A stretch of DNA of 64,000 bases from JAZDCJ01 sp036311985. Its GTDB lineage: Bacteria; Actinomycetota; Actinomycetes; Actinomycetales; Micrococcaceae. Numbering within the stretch: the stretch's first letter is position 1; every line of letters starts with the position of its first letter. Shown one piece after another: positions 1-7,978 of the stretch. The position numbers and the translations under genes were made by a program. Location: assembly GCF_036311985.1 (NCBI RefSeq), contig NZ_JAZDCJ010000004.1; one strand, written 5' to 3'. The notes beneath the pieces are model-generated. The model was not told where the DNA came from, made no database searches, and saw only the letters and a list, made by a program, of their open reading frames with translations.

Positions 1-51
1 ACAGGACACCACAGGGGCGGGCAACGTGATTTGCTCCCCCGTGTGCATCCA

Positions 52-65
52 CCCCCCCCCCCCCC
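52..65. repeat. 14-nt poly-C tract
   Basis: An uninterrupted run of 14 C lies beyond the 3' end of the symporter gene, about 40 nt past its stop codon. Long mononucleotide runs are prone to slippage and to sequencing miscounts, so the exact length should be treated with caution. No coding frame passes through it convincingly. Confidence 0.85.
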
Positions 66-78
66 GCGGTGCCGGGAT

Positions 79-101
79 GGGACGACGTGGGACGGCGTCC
101 C
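79..101 (-). terminator. candidate terminator hairpin after the symporter gene
   Basis: Arms GGGACG (79-84) and CGTCCC (96-101) form a six-pair stem just beyond the stop codon of the minus-strand symporter gene. No T-tract follows, as is common in GC-rich actinobacteria. The call is tentative. Confidence 0.35.
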
Positions 102-104
102 GGG

Positions 105-1508
105 TCAGCGGGTGGAGGCGGCTTCGGCTTCCGCGTTGGCCTCGGCTCCCGCTTCCCGCGCCGGGGCGGAGTCGTCGGAGAACGGGTCGCCGCCGCGGGG
201 CGCGTTGTAGAGCTCCATGTCGAGGATGCCCTCGCGCTTCGCGACGATCGCCGGGACGAGGGCCTGGCCCGCGACGTTGACGGCGGTGCGACCCATGTCC
301 AGGATCGGGTCCACGGCGAGCAGGAGGCCGACGCCGGCCAGCGGCAGGCCGAGCGTGGACAGGGTCAGCGTCAGCATGACGACGGCGCCCGTCGTCCCGG
401 CGGTCGCCGCGGATCCCAGGACCGAGACGAGGGCGATGAGCAGATATTGGCCGAGGTCCAGCTCGATCCCGAAGAACTGGGCCACGAAGATGGCCGAGAT
501 GGCGGGGTAGATCGAGGCGCAGCCGTCCATCTTGGTCGTCGCGCCGAGCGGGACGGCGAAGGCCGCGTAGCCGGACGGCACGCCGAGGTTCCGCTCGGTC
601 ACGCGCTGCGTGAGCGGCAGCGTGCCGATCGAGGAGCGGGAGACGAAGGCGAGCTGGACGGCGGGCCAGACGCCCGTGAAGTACTGGCGCACGCCGAGCC
701 CGTGGGCGCGGACGAGGACGGGGTAGACGACCAACAGGACCAGGGCCAGTCCCGCGTAGACGGCTGCGGTGAAGCGGCCGAGGGCGCCGATCGTGTCCCA
801 GCCGTAGGTGGCGGTGGCGTTGCCGATGAGCCCGACCGTGCCGATCGGCGCGATCCGGATGATCCACCACAGCACCTTCTGGATCACGGCGAGGATCGAG
901 GCGCTGAACGCGAGGAACGGCTCGGCGGCGCGCCCGACCTTGAGGGCCGCGATGCCGACGGCGACGGCGATGACGAGGACCTGCAGGACGTTGAAGCTCA
1001 CCGAGGTCGTGACGGCGCCCGAGTCGGCGACGCTGGAGCTCGCGCCGAGGCCCAGGAAGTTGCCCGGCACGAGGCCCGTCAGGAAGGCCCACCAGTCGCC
1101 GGTCCGGCCCGTGTACTCGGCCGGCGCCTCCTGGCCCGTGTTGGCGCCCGGGCGGAGCACGATCCCGAGGGCGATGCCGATCACGACCGTGACGAAGGCC
1201 GTGATGGCGAACCAGAGCAGCGTCTTCCACGCCAGCCGGGCCGCGTTGGCGAGCTGCGAGAGGTTGGCGATCGAGGCGACGACGGCGAAGAAGACGAGCG
1301 GGATCACGGCCGAGCGCAGGAGGCTGACGTAGCTCGAGCCGATCACGGACAGCGTCTCGCCGAGCGCGGTCGGGGCGTCGGCGGTGTGCCCGCCCTGACG
1401 GGCCAGGAGTCCGAGGGCGACGCCGAGGACGAGGGCGGCGATGATCTGCGGGCCGAAGGAGGTCATCCAGCGGGGCAGGCGCCGGGGTGCGGTGGATTGA
1501 GTAGTCAC
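105..1508 (-). CDS. dicarboxylate/amino acid:cation symporter (DAACS family)
   Basis: Secondary transporter of the GltP/DctA family that imports glutamate, aspartate or C4-dicarboxylates with Na+ or H+ across the inner membrane. The 467-residue protein has the expected run of hydrophobic helices and all three signature regions: a serine-rich hairpin (SRSSIGTLP), GATTKMDG in the position of the usual GATxNMDG, and near the C-terminus DPILDMGRTAVNVAG, whose Asp, Arg and Asn match the substrate and ion ligands of GltPh. I chose the GTG at 1508 because the protein then begins a few residues before the first helix; a longer frame reaches 1673 but adds only an Arg/Pro-rich shadow peptide. Substrate cannot be told from sequence. 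It is transcribed alone, with DUF885 upstream on the same strand. Confidence 0.9.
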   Translation of the reverse strand: MTTQSTAPRRLPRWMTSFGPQIIAALVLGVALGLLARQGGHTADAPTALGETLSVIGSSYVSLLRSAVIPLVFFAVVASIANLSQLANAARLAWKTLLWFAITAFVTVVIGIALGIVLRPGANTGQEAPAEYTGRTGDWWAFLTGLVPGNFLGLGASSSVADSGAVTTSVSFNVLQVLVIAVAVGIAALKVGRAAEPFLAFSASILAVIQKVLWWIIRIAPIGTVGLIGNATATYGWDTIGALGRFTAAVYAGLALVLLVVYPVLVRAHGLGVRQYFTGVWPAVQLAFVSRSSIGTLPLTQRVTERNLGVPSGYAAFAVPLGATTKMDGCASIYPAISAIFVAQFFGIELDLGQYLLIALVSVLGSAATAGTTGAVVMLTLTLSTLGLPLAGVGLLLAVDPILDMGRTAVNVAGQALVPAIVAKREGILDMELYNAPRGGDPFSDDSAPAREAGAEANAEAEAASTR

Positions 1509-1657
1509 CCGGGGACGGTAGGCGCGCACCCTACGCCCCGGCGATCCGAGATTGAGAAGTGTGACGCCGGGCCGGGTCCGGCGCGCCGGGCCGGACTGCC
1601 CGGATCCGCGGCTCCGCGCGGTTCGCGGCCCTCCGCGTGCCCAGAGGGTGTGGGCAA

Positions 1658-1751
1658 GCTCTCGCGGCGCCAAGCCGTCCTCATCCGGGGGAAAGAAGAA
1701 GGGGGAGCGTAGGGGGTGCTCTCGCGGCGCCCCGTCGTCGTCCTCCGGGGG
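1658..1751. repeat. imperfect direct repeat, two copies 60 bp apart
   Basis: The 14-mer GCTCTCGCGGCGCC occurs at 1658-1671 and again at 1718-1731. Each copy is followed, 5 to 9 nt later, by a TCCTC...CGGGGGA block. The pair fills most of the gap between the symporter start and the end of the DUF885 gene. Its function is unknown; it could be a remnant of a local duplication or a protein-binding array. Confidence 0.6.
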
Positions 1752-1775
1752 ACCGACGGCGGGGCCGCGCCGGTA

Positions 1776-3467
1776 TCAGCCGGCCGGAAGCAGGGCCCGG
1801 CGCAGGGTGTCCAGGCCGACCGATCCGAGGTTGAGCGCCTCGGTGTGGAACGCGCGCAGCTCGAACGCCTCGCCCTCGGCCTCGCGCCGGGCGTCGCGGA
1901 TCTGCTCCCAGAGCCGCTGGCCGACCTTGTAGGACGGCGCCTGGCCGGGCCAGCCGAGGTACCGGGTGAACTCGAACTTCAACTGGCCCTCGGAGATGTC
2001 GAGGTGGCGGGCAAGGAAGTCGTAGCCCTTCTCGGCGGTCCAGGTCCCTTCGCCCCAGCGCGGCGGGATCTCGAGCTCGAGGTGCACGCCGATGTCGAAC
2101 ACGACGCGGGCCGCGCGCATCCGCTGCATGTCGAGCATGCCCAGGTGCTCTCCCGGGTCGGAGAGGTAGCCGAGCTCGAGCATGAGCCGCTCGGCGTAGA
2201 GGGCCCAGCCCTCCCCGTGGCCGGAGACCCAGCAGGCGTTGCGCCGCCAGTTGTTCAGGGTGTCCTTGCGGTACGTGGCCGTGGCGACCTGCAGGTGGTG
2301 GCCCGGGACGCCCTCGTGGTACACGGTCGTCGTCTCGGCCCACGTCGTGAACTCGTCCTCGCCGGCCGGGACGGACCACCACATGCGGCCCGGCCGCGAG
2401 AAGTCGTCGGAGGGGCCCGTGTAGTAGATGCCGCCCTCCTGGGTCGGGGCGATGAGGCACTCGAGGCGCTCCATGGCCTCGGGGATGTCGAAGTGGACGC
2501 CCTTGAGCTCGCGCACCGCGGTGTCGCTCTTGGACTGCATCCAGGCCTTGAGCGCATCGGTGCCCTTGAGCTGGCGGGCCGGATCGGCGTTGAGGACGGC
2601 CTTGGCCTCCTCGATCGAGGCGCCGGGCCTGATCTGTTCCGCGACCCGCTCCTGCTCGGCGATGATCCGGTCCAGCTCCTCGACGCCCCAGTGGTAGGTC
2701 TCCTCCAGGTCCACGGCCGCCCCGAGGAAGCGGCGGGACATGAGCGCGTAGTAGTCGCGCCCCACGGCGTCCTTCTCCCGGGCCGAGGGCAGGAGCTCCC
2801 GCTCGAGGAATCCGGCGAACGCGGAATAGGCTGCGGACGCGGCGGCGGCACCGTCGGCGAGGCGCGCTGCCGTCTCCGGCGCGACGGCTTCGCCGTCGAT
2901 GTCGGCGTCGGCGGCGAGGGCGCTGAAGAAGCCGCCGTCCTTGGCGTAGTCGCGGGCCTGGCCCATGACGATCTCGACCTGGCGCCTGGCCGGGGCGTGG
3001 CCCTCGGCGAGGCTCTTGCGGTAGGACTCCGTCAGGCCCTCGAGGGCGGCCGGGACGTTGGCGAGGCGGCCCGCGATGTGTCCCCACTGCTCCTCGGTGT
3101 CGGTGGGCATGAGGTCGAAGACGGCGCGGATCTCCTGCGAGCCCGAGGCGATGTTGTTCAGCTCGGTGATGCCCGTGGCGTGGATCTCCACCTCGAGGCC
3201 GAGCCGCTCGCGCATCGCGTCCAGGGTGGTGCGGTCGATCGCGTCGACGGGCTCGAGCCCCTCGAGGGCGGCCAGCGCCTCGCGCGCGGCGGCGTCGAAG
3301 GCCGCGACGCCCTCGGGGGAGAGGTCCGAGTACTCCGTCTCCCGCCCCGGCACTCCGAGCGTCGTGGCGAAGTCGGGGGCGAGCTCCAGGAGGCGGGCGA
3401 AGTAGGCGTCGGCGACGGCGTCGATGGCGGTGGGCGTGCGGCCGCCCTCGGCTGTGATGTGGGTCAT
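1776..3467 (-). CDS. DUF885 family protein, putative metallo-carboxypeptidase
   Basis: A 563-residue protein of the DUF885 family (PF05960), a large bacterial family suspected of peptidase activity. The hallmark YHEGVPGHHLQ (an HExxxGHH metal-site pattern) and the downstream GHGEGWALYAERLM segment, which supplies a further conserved Glu, are both present, and the length is normal. No signal peptide is visible, so a cytoplasmic role in peptide turnover is the simplest reading. The ATG at 3467 is preceded on the minus strand by TAGGGT six nt upstream, which suggests a leaderless transcript. The exact substrate is unknown; the family assignment is firm but the enzymatic function is inference. 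Confidence 0.85.
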   Translation of the reverse strand: MTHITAEGGRTPTAIDAVADAYFARLLELAPDFATTLGVPGRETEYSDLSPEGVAAFDAAAREALAALEGLEPVDAIDRTTLDAMRERLGLEVEIHATGITELNNIASGSQEIRAVFDLMPTDTEEQWGHIAGRLANVPAALEGLTESYRKSLAEGHAPARRQVEIVMGQARDYAKDGGFFSALAADADIDGEAVAPETAARLADGAAAASAAYSAFAGFLERELLPSAREKDAVGRDYYALMSRRFLGAAVDLEETYHWGVEELDRIIAEQERVAEQIRPGASIEEAKAVLNADPARQLKGTDALKAWMQSKSDTAVRELKGVHFDIPEAMERLECLIAPTQEGGIYYTGPSDDFSRPGRMWWSVPAGEDEFTTWAETTTVYHEGVPGHHLQVATATYRKDTLNNWRRNACWVSGHGEGWALYAERLMLELGYLSDPGEHLGMLDMQRMRAARVVFDIGVHLELEIPPRWGEGTWTAEKGYDFLARHLDISEGQLKFEFTRYLGWPGQAPSYKVGQRLWEQIRDARREAEGEAFELRAFHTEALNLGSVGLDTLRRALLPAG

Positions 3468-3473
3468 GGGAGA

Positions 3474-3479
3474 ACCCTA
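3474..3479 (-). promoter_or_regulatory. -10 box for a leaderless DUF885 transcript
   Basis: On the minus strand TAGGGT is followed by 6 nt and then the ATG at 3467. There is no room for a ribosome binding site, so transcription would start at or next to the start codon. No clear -35 is visible. Confidence 0.5.
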
Positions 3480-3489
3480 CCGCGATGTG

Positions 3490-3508
3490 AAGCCTGTGTT
3501 GAAGGCTT
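3490..3508 (-). terminator. small hairpin between accE and the DUF885 gene
   Basis: Perfect arms AAGCCT (3490-3495) and AGGCTT (3503-3508) enclose a 7-nt loop just beyond the accE stop codon. It may separate the acc transcript from the DUF885 gene, but a six-pair stem without a T-run is weak evidence. Confidence 0.3.
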
Positions 3509-3543
3509 GTGCCGGCGGGATCCTCCGGGTCCGACCCGCGGCG

Positions 3544-3780
3544 CTAGAAGCGGCCGCTGCGCCACGCGCCCGGCATCGCCGGGAGCTGGCGGCCGCGCCG
3601 GACCTGGCCGCGGAGCCGCTCGCGGCGTCCCGGCGCCGGGGCGTCCCCGGGGGCGTCGTCGGCCCCGAGCCCCAGGACGACGGCGGTGAGCGCCGCGAGT
3701 TCCTCGGGCGTGGGCTCGCCCTTGACGACGCGCAGGAGCGGTTGCTCCGGCGCGTCGGTGGTGCCGTTTCCGTGCTGCAC
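3544..3780 (-). CDS. accE: acyl-CoA carboxylase epsilon subunit
   Basis: Small 78-residue protein matching the actinobacterial AccE family (PF13822). The diagnostic stretch is LRVVKGEPTPEELAALTAV at residues 16-34, followed by a variable Arg/Gly/Pro-rich tail ending in a Trp-containing segment. In actinobacteria this subunit stabilises or activates the complex between the biotinylated alpha chain and the carboxyltransferase beta chain. The GTG start at 3780 is supported by an AAGGAG site 5 nt upstream. It follows accD by 26 nt and is surely cotranscribed with it. The alpha (biotin carboxylase) subunit is not in this window. Confidence 0.88.
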   Translation of the reverse strand: MQHGNGTTDAPEQPLLRVVKGEPTPEELAALTAVVLGLGADDAPGDAPAPGRRERLRGQVRRGRQLPAMPGAWRSGRF

Positions 3781-3806
3781 GGTCTCTCCTTTCGGGGTGG
3801 GGATGG

Positions 3807-5420
3807 TCAGAGCGGCATGTTGCCGTGCTTCTTGGCCGGAAGCGAGGCGTGCTTGTCGCGCAGGGCCCGCAGCCCGCGGACGACGTGCAGGCGCGTGTCC
3901 GACGGGGCGATGACGGCGTCGACGTAGCCTAGCTCGGCGGCCTGGTAGGGGTTGAGCAGCTCGGCCTCGTAGCCCTCGATGATCTCCGTGCGCCGCGCCT
4001 CGACGTCGCCGCCGGCGGCCTCGACGGCCGCGAGGTCGCGGCGGTAGAGGATGTTGACGGCGCCCTGGGCCCCCATGACGCCGATCTGCGCCGTCGGCCA
4101 GGCGAGGTTGATGTCGGCGCCGAGCTTCTTGGAGCCCATGACGATGTAGGCGCCGCCGTAGGCCTTGCGCGTGATGACGGTCAGCTTCGGGACCGTGGCC
4201 TCGGCGTAGGCGAAGAGCAGCTTGGCGCCGCGGCGGATGATGCCCTGGAACTCCTGGTCCTTGCCGGGCAGGAAGCCGGGGACGTCGACCAGCGTCAGGA
4301 TCGGCAGGCCGAACGCGTCGCAATTGCGCACGAAGCGGGCGGCCTTTTCCGAGGCGGCGATGTCGAGGGTGCCGGCGAACTGCATGGGCTGGTTGGCGAC
4401 GATCCCGATGCTGCGGCCCTCGACGCGGGCGTAGCCGATGATCACGTTGGGCGCGTAGAGGGACTGCATCTCGAGGAAGGCGCCGTCGTCGACGATGTGC
4501 CCGATCACGGTGCGCATGTCGTAGGGCTGGTTCGCGGAGTCGGGGATCAGCGCGTCGAGCTCGAGGTCGGCCGCCGTGAGCTCGGGCTCCTCCTCGAAGT
4601 CCTCGACCGGCGGCTCGGTGAGGTTGTTGGAGGGGAGGTGGTCCAGGAGCTCCTTGACGAACTCGATTGCGTCGGCCTCGTCGGAGGCGAGGTAGCTCGC
4701 CGTGCCCGTCGTCGAGTTGTGCTGGCGCGCCCCGCCGAGCGTCTCCATGTCCACTTCCTCGCCCGTGACGGTCTTGATGACGTCCGGGCCGGTGATGAAC
4801 ATGTGGCTCGTCTTGTCCACCATGACGACGTAGTCGGTCAGGGCGGGGGAGTAGGCGGCGCCGCCGGCGCACGGGCCCATGATGAGGGAGATCTGGGGGA
4901 CGACGCCGGAGGCGTGGACGTTGTTGCGGAAGATGTCCGCGAACATGGCCAGCGAGGCGACGCCTTCCTGGATGCGCGCGCCGCCGCCGTCGTTGATGCC
5001 GACCACGGGGCAGCCGTTGCGCAGCGCGAACTCCTGGACCTTGACGATCTTCTCGCCGTTGACCTGGCTCAGCGATCCGCCGTAGACGGAGAAGTCCTGG
5101 GAGTAGACGGCGACCTGGCGCCCGTCGACCGTTCCGTAGCCGGAGACGACGCCGTCGCCGAGCGGCTTCTTCTTTTCCATGCCGAAGGCCGAGGTGCGGT
5201 GCACGGCGAGGGCGTCGAACTCCACGAACGAGCCCTCGTCGAGCAGCATGGCGATCCGCTCCCGGGCCGTGTTCTTGCCGCGGGCGTGGTGCTTGTCGAC
5301 GGCCTCCTGGCCCGACGGCAGCAGGGACAGTGCCTCGCGCCGGCGGAACTCGGCGATCTTTCCCGCCGTGGTGCTCAGGTCGATCGCCGCGGCCTTGACC
5401 TCGGTGCCGGTTTCGCTCAT
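3807..5420 (-). CDS. accD: acyl-CoA carboxylase carboxyltransferase (beta) subunit
   Basis: Transfers the carboxyl group from carboxybiotin to acetyl- or propionyl-CoA to give malonyl- or methylmalonyl-CoA for fatty acid synthesis or propionate metabolism. The 537-residue chain has two crotonase-fold halves. GPCAGGAAYSPALTD (N-terminal oxyanion region) and VDVPGFLPGKDQE with AYGGAYIVMGSK (C-terminal half) are characteristic of the PccB/AccD5 type. I chose the ATG at 5420, which has a GGGAG site 8 nt upstream, over the in-frame ATG at 5462, which adds 14 residues without family support. A TAGACT -10 box lies at 5482-5487. It shares an operon with accE and lies opposite an SDR gene and birA. 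Chain-length preference (C2 versus C3) is not resolved. Confidence 0.92.
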   Translation of the reverse strand: MSETGTEVKAAAIDLSTTAGKIAEFRRREALSLLPSGQEAVDKHHARGKNTARERIAMLLDEGSFVEFDALAVHRTSAFGMEKKKPLGDGVVSGYGTVDGRQVAVYSQDFSVYGGSLSQVNGEKIVKVQEFALRNGCPVVGINDGGGARIQEGVASLAMFADIFRNNVHASGVVPQISLIMGPCAGGAAYSPALTDYVVMVDKTSHMFITGPDVIKTVTGEEVDMETLGGARQHNSTTGTASYLASDEADAIEFVKELLDHLPSNNLTEPPVEDFEEEPELTAADLELDALIPDSANQPYDMRTVIGHIVDDGAFLEMQSLYAPNVIIGYARVEGRSIGIVANQPMQFAGTLDIAASEKAARFVRNCDAFGLPILTLVDVPGFLPGKDQEFQGIIRRGAKLLFAYAEATVPKLTVITRKAYGGAYIVMGSKKLGADINLAWPTAQIGVMGAQGAVNILYRRDLAAVEAAGGDVEARRTEIIEGYEAELLNPYQAAELGYVDAVIAPSDTRLHVVRGLRALRDKHASLPAKKHGNMPL

Positions 5421-5481
5421 GCCGGTGGCTCCCGTCTGGTGGATGTCGTAGGAATGGCACAACGCGCATGCCGTCCTCGCC

Positions 5482-5487
5482 AGTCTA
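5482..5487 (-). promoter_or_regulatory. -10 box of the accD-accE operon
   Basis: TAGACT on the minus strand gives a leader of roughly 55 nt to the accD ATG at 5420. A 15-bp palindrome lies 24 bp upstream, about where a -35 region or operator would sit. Confidence 0.45.
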
Positions 5488-5510
5488 GTGAGCCGTTTTG
5501 AGGCGCCCGC

Positions 5511-5525
5511 TGTAGGAACCCTACA
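5511..5525. promoter_or_regulatory. palindrome TGTAGG-N3-CCTACA upstream of accD
   Basis: Perfect 6-bp arms separated by 3 bp, in the divergent region between accD and the SDR gene, adjacent to the accD promoter. It has the size and symmetry of a dimeric repressor site. The regulator is unknown. Confidence 0.45.
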
Positions 5526-5570
5526 AAATAGCCCCCGCCCCGTGGGCCCGCTGCCGCGCGGAAACCGTTA

Positions 5571-5584
5571 TTACCCACGGGTAA
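5571..5584. promoter_or_regulatory. palindrome TTACCC-N2-GGGTAA upstream of the SDR gene
   Basis: Perfect 6-bp arms around a 2-bp centre, 20 bp before the SDR -10 box. TTAC...GTAA half-sites are typical of TetR-type regulators of acyl-CoA metabolism, which fits the acc context, but no such regulator gene is present here. Assignment to a regulator family is inference. Confidence 0.5.
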
Positions 5585-5604
5585 CATTTGCTGCGGTTCT
5601 CGCG

Positions 5605-5610
5605 TAGCCT
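5605..5610 (+). promoter_or_regulatory. -10 box for a leaderless SDR transcript
   Basis: TAGCCT lies exactly 7 nt before the ATG at 5618, with no Shine-Dalgarno sequence between them. Confidence 0.5.
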
Positions 5611-5617
5611 AGTCCGC

Positions 5618-6475
5618 ATGAGCGAACACCCCCACGCATCCGACGCCCCCTCCGGCCCGCTCTCGGGCCGCACCGTGCTGATGAGCGGCGGCAGCCGCGG
5701 CATCGGCCTGGCCATCGCCGTGGCCGCCGCGCGCCAGGGGGCCGACGTCGCCCTCATGGCCAAGACCGACGCGCCGCATCCCACCCTCGAGGGAACGGTC
5801 CACACCGCGGCGGCCGCGATCGAGGCGGCCGGCGGAGGCGCGCTCGCCCTCGTCGGCGACGTCCGCAGCGACGACGACGTCCAGCGTGCCGTCGACGCCA
5901 CGCTCGAGCGCTTCGGCCGGATCGACGTCGTCGTGAACAACGCGTCCGCGATCGACCTCTCCTCGACGCCGGACGTGTCGATGAAGCGCTACGACCTGAT
6001 GCAGGACATCAACGTCCGCGGCACGTTCCTGTTGTCCAAGCTCGCGATCCCCGCCCTGCGGGCCTCGGACAACGCCCACATCCTCACCCTCTCCCCGCCG
6101 CTGAACCTGGACCCGAAGTGGGCCGGGGCCCACCTCGCGTACACGATGGCCAAGTACGGGATGAGCCTGACCACCCTGGGCCTCGCGGAGGAGCTGCGCG
6201 CCGACGGGATCGCCGTGAACTCCCTGTGGCCCGCGACGCTCGTGGACACGGCAGCCATCCGGGCGATGCCGGGCGGCGAGCGGCTCATCCAGGCCGCCCG
6301 CACGCCTCAGATCGTCGCCGACGCCGCCGTGGCCGTCCTGGCCCGTCCCGCCTCCGGCTGCACCGGGAACTTCTTCACCGACGAGCAGGTGCTCGCGGAA
6401 GAGGGGATCACCGACCTCGAGGCCTACCGCTCCGGACCGGCCGGGGCGCCGCTCGTTCCCGACATCTTCCTCTGA
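5618..6475 (+). CDS. short-chain dehydrogenase/reductase, HSDL2-like
   Basis: NAD(P)-dependent oxidoreductase of 285 residues with a full SDR signature: SGGSRGIG cofactor loop near residue 24, VNNAS, a catalytic Ser in LTLSPPLN, and YTMAK supplying the Tyr-Lys pair. The overall layout, including the TSFVDP-like stretch replaced here by SLWPATLVDTAA, resembles HSDL2-type enzymes linked to fatty acid or ketone metabolism. The start at 5618 follows TAGCCT by 7 nt; an upstream in-frame codon at 5588 would overlap the promoter. It is convergent with nothing and is followed 32 nt later by birA. The substrate is not identifiable. Confidence 0.85.
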   Translation: MSEHPHASDAPSGPLSGRTVLMSGGSRGIGLAIAVAAARQGADVALMAKTDAPHPTLEGTVHTAAAAIEAAGGGALALVGDVRSDDDVQRAVDATLERFGRIDVVVNNASAIDLSSTPDVSMKRYDLMQDINVRGTFLLSKLAIPALRASDNAHILTLSPPLNLDPKWAGAHLAYTMAKYGMSLTTLGLAEELRADGIAVNSLWPATLVDTAAIRAMPGGERLIQAARTPQIVADAAVAVLARPASGCTGNFFTDEQVLAEEGITDLEAYRSGPAGAPLVPDIFL

Positions 6476-6494
6476 GGCCCGCGCCCCGAGCGCC

Positions 6495-6500
6495 TAGTCT
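6495..6500 (+). promoter_or_regulatory. -10 box for a leaderless birA transcript
   Basis: TAGTCT is followed by GGAGTCC and then the birA ATG at 6508 (7-nt gap). The GGAG in the gap is too close to the start to act as a normal ribosome binding site. Confidence 0.5.
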
Positions 6501-6507
6501 GGAGTCC

Positions 6508-7362
6508 ATGAACGCGACCCCCCAGCGCCCGCCCCTCGACGCCGACGCCCTCCGCGGTGCCCTGCTGGCGCCCGACGGACCGTACGCCCGCATCGAGACC
6601 GTGGCCGAGACCGGATCGACCAATGCCGACCTCGCCGCCGCTGCCGGCTCGGAGCCGGGTGCGTGGCCGGACCTGTCGGTGCTCGCGAGCGACTTCCAGT
6701 CCACGGGGCGCGGCCGGCTCGAGCGCGGGTGGTCCGCGCCGCCGCGCAGCTCGCTCGCGGTCTCGGTCCTCTTCCGGCCTTCCCTCGGCGGGGCCCCGCT
6801 GCCCGCGGAGTCCTACGGCTGGCTCTCCATGCTCTGCGCGCTCGGGCTCGCCGAGGCGATCGGCGACTGCACGGGCCTCGACGCCCGCGTCAAGTGGCCC
6901 AACGACGTCCTCGTCGGCGGGCGGAAGGTCGCCGGCATCCTCGCGCAGCTCGTCCCCGCCGGACCGCTCCCGGCCGTCGTCGTCGGCGCCGGGGTCAACG
7001 TCCTGCTCACCGCCGACGAGCTGCCCGTGCCCACCGCCACGAGCCTGGCGCTCGAGGGCGCCACGGCCGGCACCACCGCGGTGCTCACCGCGTACCTGCG
7101 CACCACCGCCCGGCTCTACCGGGGATTCCTCTCCGACGGCGCGGACCCGGCGGCCGGTCTACGCGACGCCGTGGCAGCGCGGATGGCGACCCTCGGGGCG
7201 GCCGTGCGCGCCGAGCTGCCGGGCGGCGTCGTCCTCGAGGGCACGGCGGATTCCCTCGAGGACGACGGCGGACTCGGACTGGCGCTCGCGGGCGGCGGCC
7301 GCGAGGTGGTCCGGGCCGGGGACGTCGTCCACTTGCGCCGTGCCGACGGACGCTATGCCTGA
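6508..7362 (+). CDS. birA: biotin--[acetyl-CoA-carboxylase] ligase
   Basis: Activates biotin to biotinyl-AMP and attaches it to the biotin carrier domain of acyl-CoA and pyruvate carboxylases. The 284-residue protein contains the biotin-binding loop STGRGRLERGW around residue 70, VKWPNDVLVGGRKVAGIL with the conserved Lys and Asn-Asp, and a small C-terminal SH3-like domain. There is no N-terminal winged helix, so it is a monofunctional ligase and not the dual ligase-repressor known from enterobacteria. Location beside accD-accE links the enzyme with its substrate complex. The next gene has its own -10 box and ribosome binding site. Confidence 0.93.
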   Translation: MNATPQRPPLDADALRGALLAPDGPYARIETVAETGSTNADLAAAAGSEPGAWPDLSVLASDFQSTGRGRLERGWSAPPRSSLAVSVLFRPSLGGAPLPAESYGWLSMLCALGLAEAIGDCTGLDARVKWPNDVLVGGRKVAGILAQLVPAGPLPAVVVGAGVNVLLTADELPVPTATSLALEGATAGTTAVLTAYLRTTARLYRGFLSDGADPAAGLRDAVAARMATLGAAVRAELPGGVVLEGTADSLEDDGGLGLALAGGGREVVRAGDVVHLRRADGRYA

Positions 7363-7417
7363 GCCCGGGGCCGCCGGGCCCGCCTAGACTTGGAGCGAGA
7401 GCGGGAGGAGCCGGGAC

Positions 7418-7978
7418 GTGCGGATCAGGTTGGCCGAGGGCGAGCGGGTGATCGCCAAGACGCGGGCGCATCCCGCGGTCCTGGCGCGCCCCGTCGTCGT
7501 CCTGCTCCTGCTGGTCCCGGCGACCACGGCGGCCCTCGGATGGCTGAGCCGCGACGGGCTTCCCGAACCGGTCTCGCAGCTGCGCGAGGTGCTGCCCGCC
7601 GCGACCGCGGTCCTCGGTGCCCTGCTGGTGCTGTGGTGGTGTGCGTGGCCGGCCTGGCGTTGGATCCGCACGTGGACGTACCTGACGAACCGGCGCGTCG
7701 TGCTCCGGCGCGGCCTCTCGTCGCGGCGGCAGTGGGAGGTCCCGCTCGTGCTCGTCCAGGCCGTCTACGTCCGCCAGTCCCTGATGAGGCGCGGCAGCGG
7801 CGCGGGAAACCTCTCGCTCGCGACGGCCCAGGGCAGCGCCGTGCTGCGCGACATGCCGGACGTGCACCGGCTGCGCGATCTCGTCTACGACGCCATCGAG
7901 GCCCTGCCCCGGACCGTCATGTTCGATGGTGTAGAACTGGAGACTGAACAACACATGGATTGGACGGGGAATGGCTGA
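7418..7978 (+). CDS. bPH2 (bacterial PH domain) membrane protein
   Basis: A 186-residue protein with two hydrophobic helices (about residues 22-44 and 60-80) followed by a cytoplasmic bPH2/DUF304 domain that starts TYLTNRRVVLRRG and contains the typical VPLVLVQAV stretch. The GTG start has GGGAGGAG 8 nt upstream, and TAGACT at 7385-7390 is a plausible -10 box. The 3' end overlaps the adenylate cyclase start by 8 nt, so the two proteins are translationally coupled and may work together at the membrane. The biochemical role of bPH2 proteins is unclear. Confidence 0.8.
   Translation: MRIRLAEGERVIAKTRAHPAVLARPVVVLLLLVPATTAALGWLSRDGLPEPVSQLREVLPAATAVLGALLVLWWCAWPAWRWIRTWTYLTNRRVVLRRGLSSRRQWEVPLVLVQAVYVRQSLMRRGSGAGNLSLATAQGSAVLRDMPDVHRLRDLVYDAIEALPRTVMFDGVELETEQHMDWTGNG

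Noticed and set aside
69..1712. A 547-codon plus-strand frame across the symporter
   Set aside because: It is antisense to an intact symporter with all family motifs.
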